Program-made: the position numbers and the translations under genes | Notes under the pieces: generated by a model | Database searches by the model: none | The model's input: only the letters and a program-made list of their open reading frames with translations | Told to the model about the DNA's origin: nothing | Assembly (NCBI GenBank): GCA_903832055.1 | Contig: CAILAC010000013.1 | Coordinates: forward strand, 124,001-188,000 | Source of the DNA: an uncultured Acidobacteriota bacterium | GTDB lineage: Bacteria > Acidobacteriota > Terriglobia > Terriglobales > Acidobacteriaceae | Length of the DNA: 64,000 nt | Direction of reading: 5' to 3' | Part shown: positions 9,401 through 18,409 of the stretch, piece by piece | Numbering within the stretch: position 1 is the first letter of the stretch | Layout of the letters: every line of letters begins with the position of its first letter

Positions 9401-10314
9401 CGCAGTAAATCGCGCAGCTCCGCAAACCGCTCCGCTTTCGCCGCCTGCCGTTTCAGCGAATTCATCTGCCGCGTCACTTCATCAAAAATGTCATCGATAC
9501 GAGCCAGGTTCTGCCGCGCCGACTCCAGCCGCAACTCCGCCAGACGCTTTTTCGTCTTGAACCGCGTAATCCCCGCCGCTTCCTCGATAATCGAACGCCG
9601 GTCATGCGGCTTTGAACTCAGCAACTGCCCGATCCGCTCCTGCCCGATAATCGCGTAGCTCTCCGGCCCCAGGCCCGTCCCCATGAAAATGTCCTGAATA
9701 TCCCGCAGTCTGCACAGCTTCCCGTTCAGCAGGTACTCGCTCTCGCCTGTCCTGAAGAGCCGCCGCGTAATGACAATCTCGCCTTTTTGCGGAGTGCGCG
9801 AAAACTTCCGTCGCCGGATCTTGAGCACGACCGCCTGTGGTCCGCCGCCGCCAGCCTCAGCGCTCGGCTCCTGCGCTTCCATTTCGCCGTCTTCCAGCGC
9901 CTGCCCCGGCTGATTCTCGGCAATGATTTCTTCGGCCTCACTGGCCCGCTTCCGCCGCAGTGCCTGCTCGTCCCAGTCAGATGGAAAGTCGGAGTCGATC
10001 TCCACCTCAGGCTCACGGTCAATGATCATCGGACCCTCATACGCCTCAGGGTCCACCATCGTGATCGTCACCTCGGCCATGCCAAGCGCCTTGCGGTCTC
10101 GCGTCCCGGCAAAGATCACATCCATCATCTGGCCGCCGCGCAGCGTCTTCGCACTCTGCTCGCCCAAAACCCAGCTAACACCATCCAGAATGTTGGACTT
10201 GCCACAGCCATTCGGCCCAACCACCACTGCAATCCCCGTGCCCGGCAGCACCAGTTCCGTCCGATCGCAAAAGCTCTTGAAGCCTAAAATGTGGATCTTC
10301 TTCAGTTTCAGCAT
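6487..10314 (-). CDS. smc: Chromosome segregation ATPase SMC
   Basis: A 1275-aa SMC protein acting in chromosome condensation and segregation with ScpA/ScpB (not seen here). Layout: N-terminal Walker A GPNGCGKS (33-40), Q-loop GEQSAKTLRGG, coiled coil from ~270, hinge about 590-740 (GMTPIGTLADFV, GRATFLV), a second coiled coil, C-terminal signature LLSGGEKALTALSLL (~1175) and Walker B FCVLDEVDAALDE (~1200). An acidic, low-complexity insertion of about 80 residues (90-177) splits the N-terminal head between EVTITM and EIVITRRLFRTGESE. The ATG at 10312-10314 has GGAG 5 nt upstream; a GTG two codons earlier overlaps that site. Confidence 0.96.
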   Translation of the reverse strand: MLKLKKIHILGFKSFCDRTELVLPGTGIAVVVGPNGCGKSNILDGVSWVLGEQSAKTLRGGQMMDVIFAGTRDRKALGMAEVTITMVDPEAYEGPMIIDREPEVEIDSDFPSDWDEQALRRKRASEAEEIIAENQPGQALEDGEMEAQEPSAEAGGGGPQAVVLKIRRRKFSRTPQKGEIVITRRLFRTGESEYLLNGKLCRLRDIQDIFMGTGLGPESYAIIGQERIGQLLSSKPHDRRSIIEEAAGITRFKTKKRLAELRLESARQNLARIDDIFDEVTRQMNSLKRQAAKAERFAELRDLLRAKLRVTVASRLTRMDAEQVRLDAEIAALTIQIDESAAHVESLDAAQHELTGRGYELDRTGQAAQAQANAAAVELERAAARERNNAERVAELEARLAATAAEIAQTKTQITGIAEEREQHKVFLATAAEEAQAFRAQVESRQQEARLGAQQVMDAERLVESGRRQAMHVLTQAGIARNQTAQAEESLAALERDAQRLENEMGQARAEAENLGAERGQAHIRFEGAAESLKLLEAEIADVREALQVRRGEEAALRTRSNQLRGEQATLTGRRNSLDAVIKNHSYSTETVRKLLKQDSLGPGMTPIGTLADFVDVAGEHEAVADDFLREELSYIVVKDWKAASEGIRLLRSGMDGRATFLVHPDEAAGELFESPQEISVEGLVPLRSTIRVLNGFGKSLEAMLPKLRDGYLAPDSETARRLAGEYPQGYFLAPTGEYFHSSMVSGGKPAAEGPLAVKRDLRETQRKLGAVESELSQAEINAVAAAKAIEELVARLELLNEQRRQAERDAANQGAALKQMESEVQRIERRLQEWTMQAGRNKEAREQKQGLIGAKIEEAQRLEAEHSAAEVRLEELQQGLAELRQNREALQQEAARVTAELAGLEERRRGADAAYQRIDRLHADLEKRALMIEQQMVAAVAERDQRLGENDGLQARQIELKSVREQAAAEAKAAAAEAAALREQLSATEAQLKSLRAATDGFRESRSSLASAAAKLRSDLEHLEASCLNDLNIEASVLRVEEGITYLEGEELAEAEEESRGLKQKLEAMGPVNMMALDEYKETAERHAFLETQRKDLVESIENTQSTIKEIDQISRVKFDEAFARINENFAQVFNKLFPGGQAFLRLTDAEHQAESGLEIVASPPGKKLQNVLLLSGGEKALTALSLLVGIFQYQPAPFCVLDEVDAALDETNVGRLADLLHGMSQDTQFLLVTHSKRMMQTADLIYGVTMQEPGVSKIVSVHLGNRERERASA

Positions 10315-10508
10315 GAACACTCCGAGGCCAGCACGAGGGAAATCGCAGCCCTATCCCTACAACGCTACGGTCCAGAATTCGCAGGGTCAACCGCTCAAAG
10401 AGCAGTTCTTGTGGATAAGAAGTCCCAAACTCACCCCAGCTGAAATTACTCAAAAGAAAGGGAATTCCGTCCCCGGTTTTCCTCAGAAAGCCGCGAAAGC
10501 CAACGGCC

Positions 10509-10949
10509 CTAGTGTTTCAGCCGCAGGTCAAAGGGATACTCATAAGCTCTTTCTATTTTTAAGAGCGCCGCGTCAGGGTGCATCGGATTCAGCAGGTAGT
10601 TCCAAGTCTCTGTCACCATCACCGAGGGCACACGCAATAACGCCGAGTGTCGGCTTTCCAGCCAATTGGCACCGATTTGCTGCGTAAAGCCTGGTTCGTT
10701 CATCCACTTGAGCGGTAGATCGTCGGGCGAAATTTCATCTGCCACGATTTCCGGCCCGACGATCCTGAGGAGAGTAAATGTCGGCGGTACGTCCTCCGCC
10801 GTTATGTGGACAGTTGTTTCAAGTAAAGCGCAGGCAGCGGAGTCAGACGTATATACCACTGGGGCCCCGGCCAGATTCCACCGGCCAGAAGCCCTCCTGC
10901 CGCCTTCTCCGCGTAAATCAAGATGCCGGCTGATCCTCCACAAAAGCAT
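10509..10949 (-). CDS. RES-domain toxin
   Basis: A 146-aa RES-domain protein. The family is named for conserved Arg, Glu and Ser, seen here in LWRIS near the N-terminus, the GEGGRRASGRWNLAG..VVYTSD..A.ALLE segment (Glu44) and RVPSVMV. RES toxins (MbcT/RES-Xre systems) degrade NAD+ to arrest growth. The ATG overlaps the stop of the upstream antitoxin in a TGATG arrangement, giving the antitoxin-then-toxin order typical of RES-Xre pairs. Confidence 0.88.
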   Translation of the reverse strand: MLLWRISRHLDLRGEGGRRASGRWNLAGAPVVYTSDSAACALLETTVHITAEDVPPTFTLLRIVGPEIVADEISPDDLPLKWMNEPGFTQQIGANWLESRHSALLRVPSVMVTETWNYLLNPMHPDAALLKIERAYEYPFDLRLKH

Positions 10950-11410
10950 CAGATATACATGCCTTCGTCAATTTGAACCAGCAGTTCCTCAACCACCCGC
11001 GCCCCAACCTCGGTCGTCAGCAGCGAAATCGGTGTGCGTCCACCCTGCGCAAACAACACATTCCGCAGCGCCGGGTCGAGCCTCGGGTTGGGCCGCCGCA
11101 GCCAAGCCAACGCCCGTTCACGGCTCCCGTAAACAGACTCCGTCGATCGCAACACCCGCAGCAATCGTATAACCCGGTCCGATTCTTCCAGTGTCAGCAA
11201 TTCCTTCCGCGAACGCCGATGCTGCAAGGTACGCGCCGGAAGCACAACCGAATGCACCTCAGCCCGCTCAAATCCCAGGCCCAGCAGGGAATCGATAATC
11301 GACGGAGGAAAGCGCCGTTCCACCAACTCCACCACATTTGCCCCGCCCGCTATCTGCTCCAGTCCAAGCCAGTCAGGGGGAGCCAGAGTCTGTGTCACCG
11401 CTGCACTCAT
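10949..11410 (-). CDS. Xre/MbcA/ParS-type antitoxin (DUF2384)
   Basis: A 153-aa partner of the RES toxin. The N-terminal half reads as an Xre-like HTH (GFERAEVHSVVLPARTLQHRR). The C-terminal half carries the MbcA/ParS toxin-binding domain (DUF2384) pattern with RALAWLRRPNPRLD.ALRN and RTPISLLTTEVGARVVEELL..IDEG. It is expected to bind and inhibit the toxin and repress the promoter. The start is the ATG at 11408-11410, with GAGG 8 nt upstream. The frame stays open another 32 codons without family resemblance. Confidence 0.88.
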   Translation of the reverse strand: MSAAVTQTLAPPDWLGLEQIAGGANVVELVERRFPPSIIDSLLGLGFERAEVHSVVLPARTLQHRRSRKELLTLEESDRVIRLLRVLRSTESVYGSRERALAWLRRPNPRLDPALRNVLFAQGGRTPISLLTTEVGARVVEELLVQIDEGMYI

Positions 11411-11571
11411 CTCAAGTACCTCATCTACATTATGCCACCGATCGTGCGGCAAAATGTAGAACATCCGTGCCCCGGTAAGTTTGGCCCCTAGTGCTTCCCA
11501 TTTCAAACCGTCGGTTCACTTCGAATTTCCAAACCATGAAGCTCTAAACTGAACTCAAAGGAATTTGACAT

Positions 11572-11847
11572 ATGAACCCCATCGAACTCCCCAAGCACCA
11601 ACGCGCCGACGCCATCGCCTCCATCCGGCGCTATTTCGAAGAAAATCTGGAACCCATCGGCGACCTGCCCGCCAGCCTGTTGCTCAACTTCCTGCTCGAA
11701 GAGATCGGCCCCGCCATCCACAACCAGGGTGTATCCGACGCACAGCAGCGGCTTCAACTTCAGCTCTCTGACCTCACCGGCGAGCTTTACGCCGACCCCT
11801 TCCAGTACTGGCCAAGGGCCGACGCAAAGCGCAAATCCCGCCGCTAG
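11572..11847 (+). CDS. DUF2164-family protein
   Basis: A 91-aa cytosolic protein matching DUF2164: an amphipathic N-terminus (AIASIRRYFEENLEPIGDL), then LLLNFLLEEIGPAIHNQGV.DAQ and the ELY.DPFQYW end. The function of the family is not known. It stands alone on the plus strand between two minus-strand genes, and its stop is 16 bp from the stop of the rhamnosidase gene. Confidence 0.85.
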   Translation: MNPIELPKHQRADAIASIRRYFEENLEPIGDLPASLLLNFLLEEIGPAIHNQGVSDAQQRLQLQLSDLTGELYADPFQYWPRADAKRKSRR

Positions 11848-11863
11848 CCGTGCTGCGGCGCCT

Positions 11864-14284
11864 CTACTTGAGGCTTACCTGATTTGCCCCCGGATGCAGC
11901 GGCGTTGTCTTCCCCTTCCAGACAAACACCCCGGTAAGCCCCGCCGGCAGATCTACCGTTCCCGACGCCCCTTCATACTTCACGTGAATCAACCCAGCCG
12001 CATGAGGATAGCTCGCCTCCAGCCGCGTCAGGTCCCCGAGATGTGGAGCAACCCGCACAGTCCTGAATCCCGGCTCCGCGGGCGCAATTCCCGCAACCAG
12101 CGTCAGCAGGTCATAGGTTGGGTGCGCCGTCCACGCATGCGAGTCAGACCGTGTATCTCCCGGCTGCTCCGGCCACGTTGTAAAGCCCATCTTCAGGAAG
12201 CCGTGCCAGTCGCTCAGTGTCTTCAGATAATCGTCGGCCATCCCCGCGTGATCCAGCGCCCGCGCCAGATAGTAGCGGAAGTAGAAGCTCGCTCCAGTCA
12301 GCTTCGTAGCCTGCGGTTGGCCTAACTGCTTCGCCTCCACAAGCCTCATCAGCGCTGGCTGATCCTTCTTTGGAATCACGTCATGCAGTACCGCAAGCAT
12401 GTTCGTATGCTCACTGTACAAATCCTTGGTGGCATTGTCAGCAAACAGTCCCTTTGAAGCATCCCAGCACTGCGCCACCACGCCCTTCTTCGCTCGCTCC
12501 AGTCGTGGCGTATACAGTGCCACATACTCCGGCGAGCCAAGCGACTTTTCCATATCAATCGCATCTTCAAGTGCGCCGATATATTGCATCGTGGTCAGAC
12601 AGCTCTCATTATTCGCATCATAAGAGGGGAATGGCTTGGTCGTCTCCGTCTCCACCCAATCCACAAAGCTCCACCAGGGCAGTTGACCCAGCACTCCGTC
12701 CTGATGCTGATAACCCGCAAACCACTCCAGCACCGTCCGCGTACCCGGCAGTATGCTCTTCACAAATCCGGTATCCGCCCTGTACATGTAGTTATCATGC
12801 AGCATTCCAATCCATAACAATGAGAAGGGAGGAATATACTGCGGCAGTTGCGAAGGATAGCGGCTCGTCGTAATTCCAGCTGTATTCCGCGAGTCATCCA
12901 GTGCGGTAATCGCCTGCCGCGGCAGCAGGTCAGTCCCCGTCATGGCATACGTAATCAGCGCCTGTAGCCGTGTATCTCCCGAATACTGCAACTGCTCGTA
13001 ATAGGGAGTGTCCATGTAAGTCTCATGTGCATCCAACTGTGCCGTATGCCAGCCAATCTCCCATATCTTCTGCAAGTCCGGATCGCTTGAAGAGAAACTC
13101 GCAGATACCTTGAATGGATAAGCCGTGTAGTGCGCCTCCAGCCCATCCAGTGTTAGCGCCTGCTCTCCCGTTTCAACATCCAGGTCCAGGTAGCGCCACG
13201 TCCGCCACCACATTGGCTCAAAGCTCCGGTGCTCTCCGCCATCCGGCAACACTTCGTCCGTAATTCCGAGCGCCTGCCGCGTGCCTACCTCATTTCGGTT
13301 GCCCTTGTGCTGCTTTTCGTCATACAGCGCTTCGGCGTAGACCATCCTGATCTTGGAGCCATTGCCGCCGGAGAACTTCAACAGCGGATAAGCCGTCGTC
13401 AGTTCCGACCGGTCAAGCATGATATGCGCATGGGTCTTGGCCGGTATCGCAAGCGGCTTTGCAGGGAAGTCGCCAACTTCCGCAATACTGCTGCGAACAA
13501 CATGCCCCGGGTCCTCAGCTTCATAAGCCATGTGCGGCAGGGGATCAGCCACAAGCTGCCACGCATTGTCAGGGTCGCTCCTCCCCCGCGAAGCTGCGCT
13601 CCCCGCTCCGGGATACACAATCTCCCTCAAAGCCGATCCCGCATGCACCCATCCCGAACCAACCGTCCCGTTCGCCAGCCAATTCCAGTCGTAGTCACCT
13701 GCCCGCAGTCTTTCACCCGGCCCGGCAGCAAAATAGGCATAGAACCCATGCGGCTCCCGCGGAAAAGCAATCTGCCCCTTTTCCTCCTCCACCAGCCAAC
13801 TCGGATTGGTATTCACCGCCTCCTCTGCCGCCGTGTCCCCCTCCAACAAAAATCCCGTACGGTCCGACATCTGCGCCACTGGCGCAAAAATGCCAAAATT
13901 CCAAACTGTTGCCGCCACCGTGTTCACGCCTGGTTTGAGCATGGGAGCCAGATCAAACGTCTCGTACCGCCAGTGCTGCAAATCTCCACGTGCCGGGCCG
14001 TCGCCCACGCGCGCACCGTTCACATACAGCACAAACCGGTTGTCCGCACTGACATGCACCACAAAATGCTCCGGCACCGCCTTCAACTCAAGCGCCTTCT
14101 TGAAGTGCAGCGTAATCGCTTCTTTCAGCGGGGCCGTCGGATGGCTGATCCACTGCGCCTTCCATTTCGGCCGTAACGTCTGTGCAGCTTCGCCCACCAA
14201 AACCGCAGGCATCGCAATCAACAAAACAACCGCGCAAAAAATCGCAGCAGGGAAGGGAATACGGAAACGCCGGGCTATACGCAC
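11864..14284 (-). CDS. Secreted alpha-L-rhamnosidase (GH78)
   Basis: An 806-aa enzyme releasing terminal alpha-L-rhamnose from pectin side chains or glycosides. A signal peptide (FPAAIFCAVVLLIAMPAVLV) precedes an N-terminal beta-sandwich (about 50-300, including VSADNRFVLYVNG). An (alpha/alpha)6 barrel follows with the GH78 motifs DTPYYEQLQYSGDTRLQ and DTRSDSHAWTAHPTYDLL, then a C-terminal beta domain. The start is the GTG at 14282-14284, with GGAG 9 nt upstream; an upstream TTG would put 22 residues before the signal peptide. It probably acts in the periplasm or outside the cell. Confidence 0.9.
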   Translation of the reverse strand: MRIARRFRIPFPAAIFCAVVLLIAMPAVLVGEAAQTLRPKWKAQWISHPTAPLKEAITLHFKKALELKAVPEHFVVHVSADNRFVLYVNGARVGDGPARGDLQHWRYETFDLAPMLKPGVNTVAATVWNFGIFAPVAQMSDRTGFLLEGDTAAEEAVNTNPSWLVEEEKGQIAFPREPHGFYAYFAAGPGERLRAGDYDWNWLANGTVGSGWVHAGSALREIVYPGAGSAASRGRSDPDNAWQLVADPLPHMAYEAEDPGHVVRSSIAEVGDFPAKPLAIPAKTHAHIMLDRSELTTAYPLLKFSGGNGSKIRMVYAEALYDEKQHKGNRNEVGTRQALGITDEVLPDGGEHRSFEPMWWRTWRYLDLDVETGEQALTLDGLEAHYTAYPFKVSASFSSSDPDLQKIWEIGWHTAQLDAHETYMDTPYYEQLQYSGDTRLQALITYAMTGTDLLPRQAITALDDSRNTAGITTSRYPSQLPQYIPPFSLLWIGMLHDNYMYRADTGFVKSILPGTRTVLEWFAGYQHQDGVLGQLPWWSFVDWVETETTKPFPSYDANNESCLTTMQYIGALEDAIDMEKSLGSPEYVALYTPRLERAKKGVVAQCWDASKGLFADNATKDLYSEHTNMLAVLHDVIPKKDQPALMRLVEAKQLGQPQATKLTGASFYFRYYLARALDHAGMADDYLKTLSDWHGFLKMGFTTWPEQPGDTRSDSHAWTAHPTYDLLTLVAGIAPAEPGFRTVRVAPHLGDLTRLEASYPHAAGLIHVKYEGASGTVDLPAGLTGVFVWKGKTTPLHPGANQVSLK

Positions 14285-14429
14285 GCTATCTTTCTCCAGT
14301 TGTAGAGTTTGGTCAAAATTTCCAAATCCGCCAGACACACCCGTGCCCAAGCCGAAACATCATAGCTGAAAAGGTATGTCTATTGGTTTGCCGTGTCCAA
14401 AGAGAGCCGCCAAACTCCGTCAACAGACT

Positions 14430-14819
14430 CTAGATCCGCCCCGCAGCCCGCAGCCCGCGTATCTCTTCATCCGTAAAAACACGCGACCTGATCAGAAACC
14501 GCACCCCCTCCGACCCCTCCAGCGAAAACATCCCACCCCGCCCCGGTACCACATCCAGCGTCAACTGCGTGTGCTTCCAGTACTCAAACTGGCTCTTGCT
14601 CATGAAGAATGGAACCCCATCGACCGTTCCCAGCTGCACATCCGAGTCGCCCGTCAAGAACTCGCCCATGGGAAAACACATCGGCGAACTGCCATCGCAG
14701 CAGCCCCCCGACTGGTGAAACATCAGCTCCCCGTGTTTCGCCCGCAAGCTGCGAATCAGCTCCACAGCCTTCTCAGTCGCCTGCACCTGCTCCGGCAGAG
14801 TCAAAACTTGTGCATCCAT
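14430..14819 (-). CDS. DUF779-family protein
   Basis: A 129-aa protein with the DUF779 hallmark HQSGGCCDGSSPMC (about 35-48) and DVVPGRGG.FSLEG near the C-terminus. The clustered cysteines suggest a metal or redox centre. DUF779 genes commonly lie beside acetaldehyde/aldehyde dehydrogenases; here one is 1.2 kb away on the same strand (16033-17565). The ATG at 14817-14819 has GGAGG 7 nt upstream, which decides this start over an earlier one. Confidence 0.88.
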   Translation of the reverse strand: MDAQVLTLPEQVQATEKAVELIRSLRAKHGELMFHQSGGCCDGSSPMCFPMGEFLTGDSDVQLGTVDGVPFFMSKSQFEYWKHTQLTLDVVPGRGGMFSLEGSEGVRFLIRSRVFTDEEIRGLRAAGRI

Positions 14820-14895
14820 CCCGCCACCTCCAGCTTTCCACGCCAAAGACTAACATCGTTAAGCATCGCTTCGCCGCCGCGCTCATCTAACAGGC

Positions 14896-15936
14896 ATGAG
14901 CACTGAAAACGCCAGCAAGCCCTTCCCCCTCTCCGTTCTCGATCTCGTCTCCTGCCGCACCGGGGAATCCGTCAGCAGCGCGGTCGCCCGCTCGGTCAAT
15001 CTCGCTCAGCACGTCGAGCGCCTCGGCTTCACCCGCTTCTGGCTCGCTGAACATCACTCCATCGCCGGACTCGCCTGCTCAGCAACCGCTGTCCTCATCG
15101 GCCACATCGCTGCCGCCACCTCAACCATCCGCGTCGGCAGTGGCGGCGTCATGCTGCCCAATCACGCCCCGCTTGTCGTCGCCGAACAGTTCGGTACCCT
15201 TGAGGCGCTCTACCCCGGCCGCATCGACCTCGGCCTCGGACGCGCCCCCGGCGGCGACTCCCGCACCATGCATGCTCTCCGTCGCGGACACCATCAAAGC
15301 GGCGAAGATTTCCCCGCACTCCTCGCCGAACTCCAGACCTACCTCGGCCCCCAGCAACCCGGCCAGGCCGTCTTTGCCTATCCCGGCCAGGGCTCGAATG
15401 TCCCCATCACCCTGCTCGGCGCCAGCAACTTCAGCGCCCAGCTAGCCGCATCTCTGGGCTTGCCCTTCGCCTTCGCCGCCCACTTTGCCCCGGAATACCT
15501 CAACTACGCCGCCGACCTCTACCGCCGCCACTTCCGCCCCGGCATCCTCCAGCAGCCGCATCTGATGATCGCTGTCCAGGTAATCGCCGCAGAAACGGAC
15601 GCAGAGGCCCGCCGCCTCTTCACCACCGCCCAGCAGCGCTTCCTCCGCCTCATCCGCAATCAGCCCGTCGAACTTCTCCCACCCGTCGATTCCATGGAGC
15701 CGCTCTGGTATCCCGGTGAAAAAGAAGCCGTCACGACCCGCCTGAGCGCCGCCATCGTCGGCTCCCGGGCCACCGTCCAGGTCGGCATCGAAAAGCTCAT
15801 CCAGCAAACCCAGGCCGACGAAATCATCGTCGTCACTGACACTTGGGATCACCAGGATCGCCTCAACTCCTGCAGCCTCGTTGCAGAAATCGCAACAAGT
15901 CTTCAGACTCACGGAAAGTTAGCGCTGCAGAACTAA
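14896..15936 (+). CDS. LLM-class flavin-dependent oxidoreductase (luciferase-like)
   Basis: A 346-aa TIM-barrel protein of the bacterial-luciferase-like monooxygenase family, MsnO8-like. Signs are SVLDLVS at the N-terminus, [52 protein letters not shown], and [13 protein letters not shown] near the end. It would use reduced FMN or F420 and O2; the substrate is unknown. It reads divergently from DUF779 and convergently with the aldehyde dehydrogenase, sharing a 3' hairpin terminator. Confidence 0.9.
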   Translation: MSTENASKPFPLSVLDLVSCRTGESVSSAVARSVNLAQHVERLGFTRFWLAEHHSIAGLACSATAVLIGHIAAATSTIRVGSGGVMLPNHAPLVVAEQFGTLEALYPGRIDLGLGRAPGGDSRTMHALRRGHHQSGEDFPALLAELQTYLGPQQPGQAVFAYPGQGSNVPITLLGASNFSAQLAASLGLPFAFAAHFAPEYLNYAADLYRRHFRPGILQQPHLMIAVQVIAAETDAEARRLFTTAQQRFLRLIRNQPVELLPPVDSMEPLWYPGEKEAVTTRLSAAIVGSRATVQVGIEKLIQQTQADEIIVVTDTWDHQDRLNSCSLVAEIATSLQTHGKLALQN

Positions 15937-15950
15937 CTCCAGCCCTGAAA

Positions 15951-16001
15951 CAATCGCCTCTGCACCAGCCCAAATGGCCGATGCAGAGGCGATTGTGTTT
16001 T
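15951..16001. terminator. Bidirectional terminator hairpin
   Basis: A 14-bp perfect stem: CAATCGCCTCTGCA (15951-15964) pairs with TGCAGAGGCGATTG (15982-15995), followed by TGTTTTC. It lies between the convergent luciferase-like and aldehyde dehydrogenase genes and can serve both. Confidence 0.8.
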
Positions 16002-16032
16002 CATCGAGGTTCGGCTGTCGTTTCCGCCTACG

Positions 16033-17565
16033 CTAAAAGAAGCCGAGCTTCTTCGGCGAATAACTGACCAGCATATTCTTGGTCTGCTGATAGTGATCCA
16101 GCATCATACTGTGCGTTTCGCGACCAATGCCGGATTGCTTGTAACCGCCAAAGGCCGCGTGCGCCGGATAAGCGTGGTAACAGTTCGTCCACACGCGCCC
16201 CGCCTGGATGTGCCGTCCAAACCGGTAGCAGCGATTCGCGTCCCTGCTCCAGACGCCCGCGCCAAGCCCGTACAGCGTGTCATTGGCAATATGCAGCGCC
16301 TCATCCTCATCCTTGAAGGTCGTCACCGAAACGACAGGCCCGAATATCTCCTCCTGGAAGATGCGCATCTTGTTATTGCCTTCAAACACTGTCGGCTGCA
16401 CATAATAGCCACCGGCCAGGTCGCCCTCGAGAATAGACCGCTCGCCGCCGCACAGCAGCTTCGCACCCTCCTGCTTCCCGATGTCGATATAACTCAAAAT
16501 CTTCTCCAACTGCTCGCTCGAAGCCTGCGCGCCAATCATCGTCGAGTTATCCAGCGGATTCCCCTGCTTCACCGCTGCTACCCGCTTCAGCGCCCGCTCC
16601 ATAAACCGCTCATAGATGCTCTCTTGAATCAGCGCACGGCTCGGGCATGTACATACCTCGCCCTGGTTCAGCGCAAACATCGTAAAGCCCTCAAGCGCCT
16701 TGTCAAAGAAGTCGTCATCCTCCTGCAATACATCTGCAAAGAAGATATTCGGGCTCTTGCCGCCTAACTCCAGTGTTACCGGGATCAGGTTCTGGCTGGC
16801 ATACTGCATGATCAGCCGCCCCGTCGTCGTCTCCCCCGTAAACGCAATCTTCGAGATCCGCGAAGAGGAGGCCAGCGGCTTGCCCGCCTCCAGCCCAAAG
16901 CCGTTCACGATATTGAGCACTCCCGGCGGCAGCAGGTCGCCAATCAGCTCAGCCCACACCAGGATGCTCGCCGGGGTCTGCTCGGCTGGCTTGAGCACCA
17001 CGCAGTTGCCGGCGGCAATCGCGGGAGCCAGCTTCCAGGTGGCCATCAACAGCGGGAAATTCCACGGAATAATCTGCCCCACCACGCCCAGCGGCTCCTT
17101 GAAGTGGTACGCCACCGTGTCGTTGTCAATCTGCGACAGCGCCCCCTCCTGCGCCCGGATGCACCCGGCAAAATAACGCCAATGGTCAATCGCCAGCGGC
17201 AGATCGGCTGCCATCGTCTCGCGAATCGGCTTGCCGTTATCCCACGTCTCGGCCTCAGCCAGCAGGCTCAGGTTGTCTTCCATGCGCTGGGCAATTTGAT
17301 TGAGAATGTTGCCCCGCTCGGCCACGCTCGATCGCCCCCAGCTCTCCTTTGCCCGGTGCGCGGCATCGAGCGCGAGCTCAATATCCGCCGCATTCGACCG
17401 CGGAATCTCGCAAAAAGCCTTCCCCGTCACCGGCGTAATGTTTTCGAAATACTGTCCAGACGAGGGCGTAACCCACTCCCCGCCAATGTAGTTGCCATAC
17501 CGCGCACGAAACCCGTGCCGCCCACCGCCCAGGATCCCAGGCTGCAAAGAAGTCAAAGTAGCCAC
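16033..17565 (-). CDS. NAD-dependent aldehyde dehydrogenase (acetaldehyde dehydrogenase type)
   Basis: A 510-aa enzyme oxidising aldehydes to acids. It shows [10 protein letters not shown], the cofactor loop FTGETTTGR (242-250), the general base in [10 protein letters not shown] (E266) and the nucleophile in [11 protein letters not shown] (C305), followed by the [10 protein letters not shown] and [15 protein letters not shown] motifs. Length and the CTC motif match the ExaC/AldB-like group linked to alcohol oxidation. The start is the GTG at 17563-17565, with GAGG 6 nt upstream. With the nearby DUF779 gene it resembles known acetaldehyde dehydrogenase loci. Confidence 0.93.
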   Translation of the reverse strand: MATLTSLQPGILGGGRHGFRARYGNYIGGEWVTPSSGQYFENITPVTGKAFCEIPRSNAADIELALDAAHRAKESWGRSSVAERGNILNQIAQRMEDNLSLLAEAETWDNGKPIRETMAADLPLAIDHWRYFAGCIRAQEGALSQIDNDTVAYHFKEPLGVVGQIIPWNFPLLMATWKLAPAIAAGNCVVLKPAEQTPASILVWAELIGDLLPPGVLNIVNGFGLEAGKPLASSSRISKIAFTGETTTGRLIMQYASQNLIPVTLELGGKSPNIFFADVLQEDDDFFDKALEGFTMFALNQGEVCTCPSRALIQESIYERFMERALKRVAAVKQGNPLDNSTMIGAQASSEQLEKILSYIDIGKQEGAKLLCGGERSILEGDLAGGYYVQPTVFEGNNKMRIFQEEIFGPVVSVTTFKDEDEALHIANDTLYGLGAGVWSRDANRCYRFGRHIQAGRVWTNCYHAYPAHAAFGGYKQSGIGRETHSMMLDHYQQTKNMLVSYSPKKLGFF

Positions 17566-17949
17566 AACGCACCTCACTCAGGAAATTCGCAGCGCCAAAA
17601 TAAGCACCACCCACCCAAGGCCGCAAATCATACACCCGAGGCCGCAACCGCCGTCAAACCCGCGCTGCCCATGGCGTACAACCGATCAGGGCTGCCCCCG
17701 AGTGCCCCACATCTCGCCTCGCGGATGGGGAGCCAGTATCGTGCGCAGCACTATCCCCAGCGCCAAAGGCGCGCGCAAGACCAGCCCAGGGCATTGCCCT
17801 GGGTCAGGGTGCAGATGAACCTCTGAGGGCTGCAAGCCCGACCTATCGGCCTTACGCGTGTGCCACATCTCCCTGCCTGGGGTCGATCGCCTGGCTAAAA
17901 CTTCGCCCAACGAGAGACAAGCACCAACGGCCCGATCTATCTTCTTCGC
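17566..17949. other. Intergenic region with left RAYT repeat
   Basis: No gene seen. The part near the RAYT carries the left inverted repeat (17758-17843) and further short GC-rich palindromes such as GGGCTGCAAGCCC (17827-17839). Confidence 0.6.
17758..17843 (+). repeat. REP-like element, left copy
   Basis: An ~86-bp GC-rich element containing the hairpin CCCAGGGC-ATT-GCCCTGGG (17785-17803) and a second small hairpin. Its reverse complement occurs, with substitutions, right behind the transposase gene (18410-18497). Confidence 0.8.
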
Positions 17950-18402
17950 ATGCCGCAATCACTATCTTTCCTGCTCGTTCACCTCATCTTCAGCACCAGA
18001 GACCGTGCCCCAAGCCTCAGTGCGTTGCTACGTCCCAACCTCCACGCATACCTGGCAACCGTGGCCCGGAACACCAGCTGTGAATGTTTTCGGGTCGGCG
18101 GCGTTGCGGACCACGTTCATCTGGCCATTCGCATATCGAGGACCATCACCATCGCTCAACTCGTGCAGGAACTCAAGACCTCCTCGTCGAAATGGCTCAA
18201 GACTCAATCGCCCGAGTTGAAGCAGTTCGCATGGCAGCACGGGTACGGCGCATTCTCCGTCGGACCTTCCGACCTGGAGGCCCTTACCTTCTACATTGAC
18301 GCCCAGGAAGAACATCATCGCAAGCACAGCTTTCAGGAAGAATACCGGGCGTTTCTCCAGCGATACGGCGTCGAATTCGATGAACGATATATCTGGGATT
18401 GA
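17950..18402 (+). CDS. REP-associated tyrosine transposase (RAYT, IS200/Y1 family)
   Basis: A 150-aa single-domain Y1 transposase. The HUH metal-binding motif is DHVHLAI (H55, H57). The probable nucleophile is a Tyr in the helix FYIDAQEEHH (Y115), a common arrangement in this family. Such proteins nick single-stranded DNA at REP hairpins and are usually domesticated, single-copy genes. Here two inverted copies of a hairpin element flank the gene at 107 bp upstream and 8 bp downstream, which supports the RAYT reading rather than a free IS200. Confidence 0.9.
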   Translation: MPQSLSFLLVHLIFSTRDRAPSLSALLRPNLHAYLATVARNTSCECFRVGGVADHVHLAIRISRTITIAQLVQELKTSSSKWLKTQSPELKQFAWQHGYGAFSVGPSDLEALTFYIDAQEEHHRKHSFQEEYRAFLQRYGVEFDERYIWD

Positions 18403-18409
18403 GGGAATG

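Noticed and set aside
17950-18402. Active IS200/IS605 insertion sequence
   Set aside because: The flanks are diverged inverted REP-like elements, not standard IS200 ends, and there is no tnpB; a domesticated RAYT fits better.
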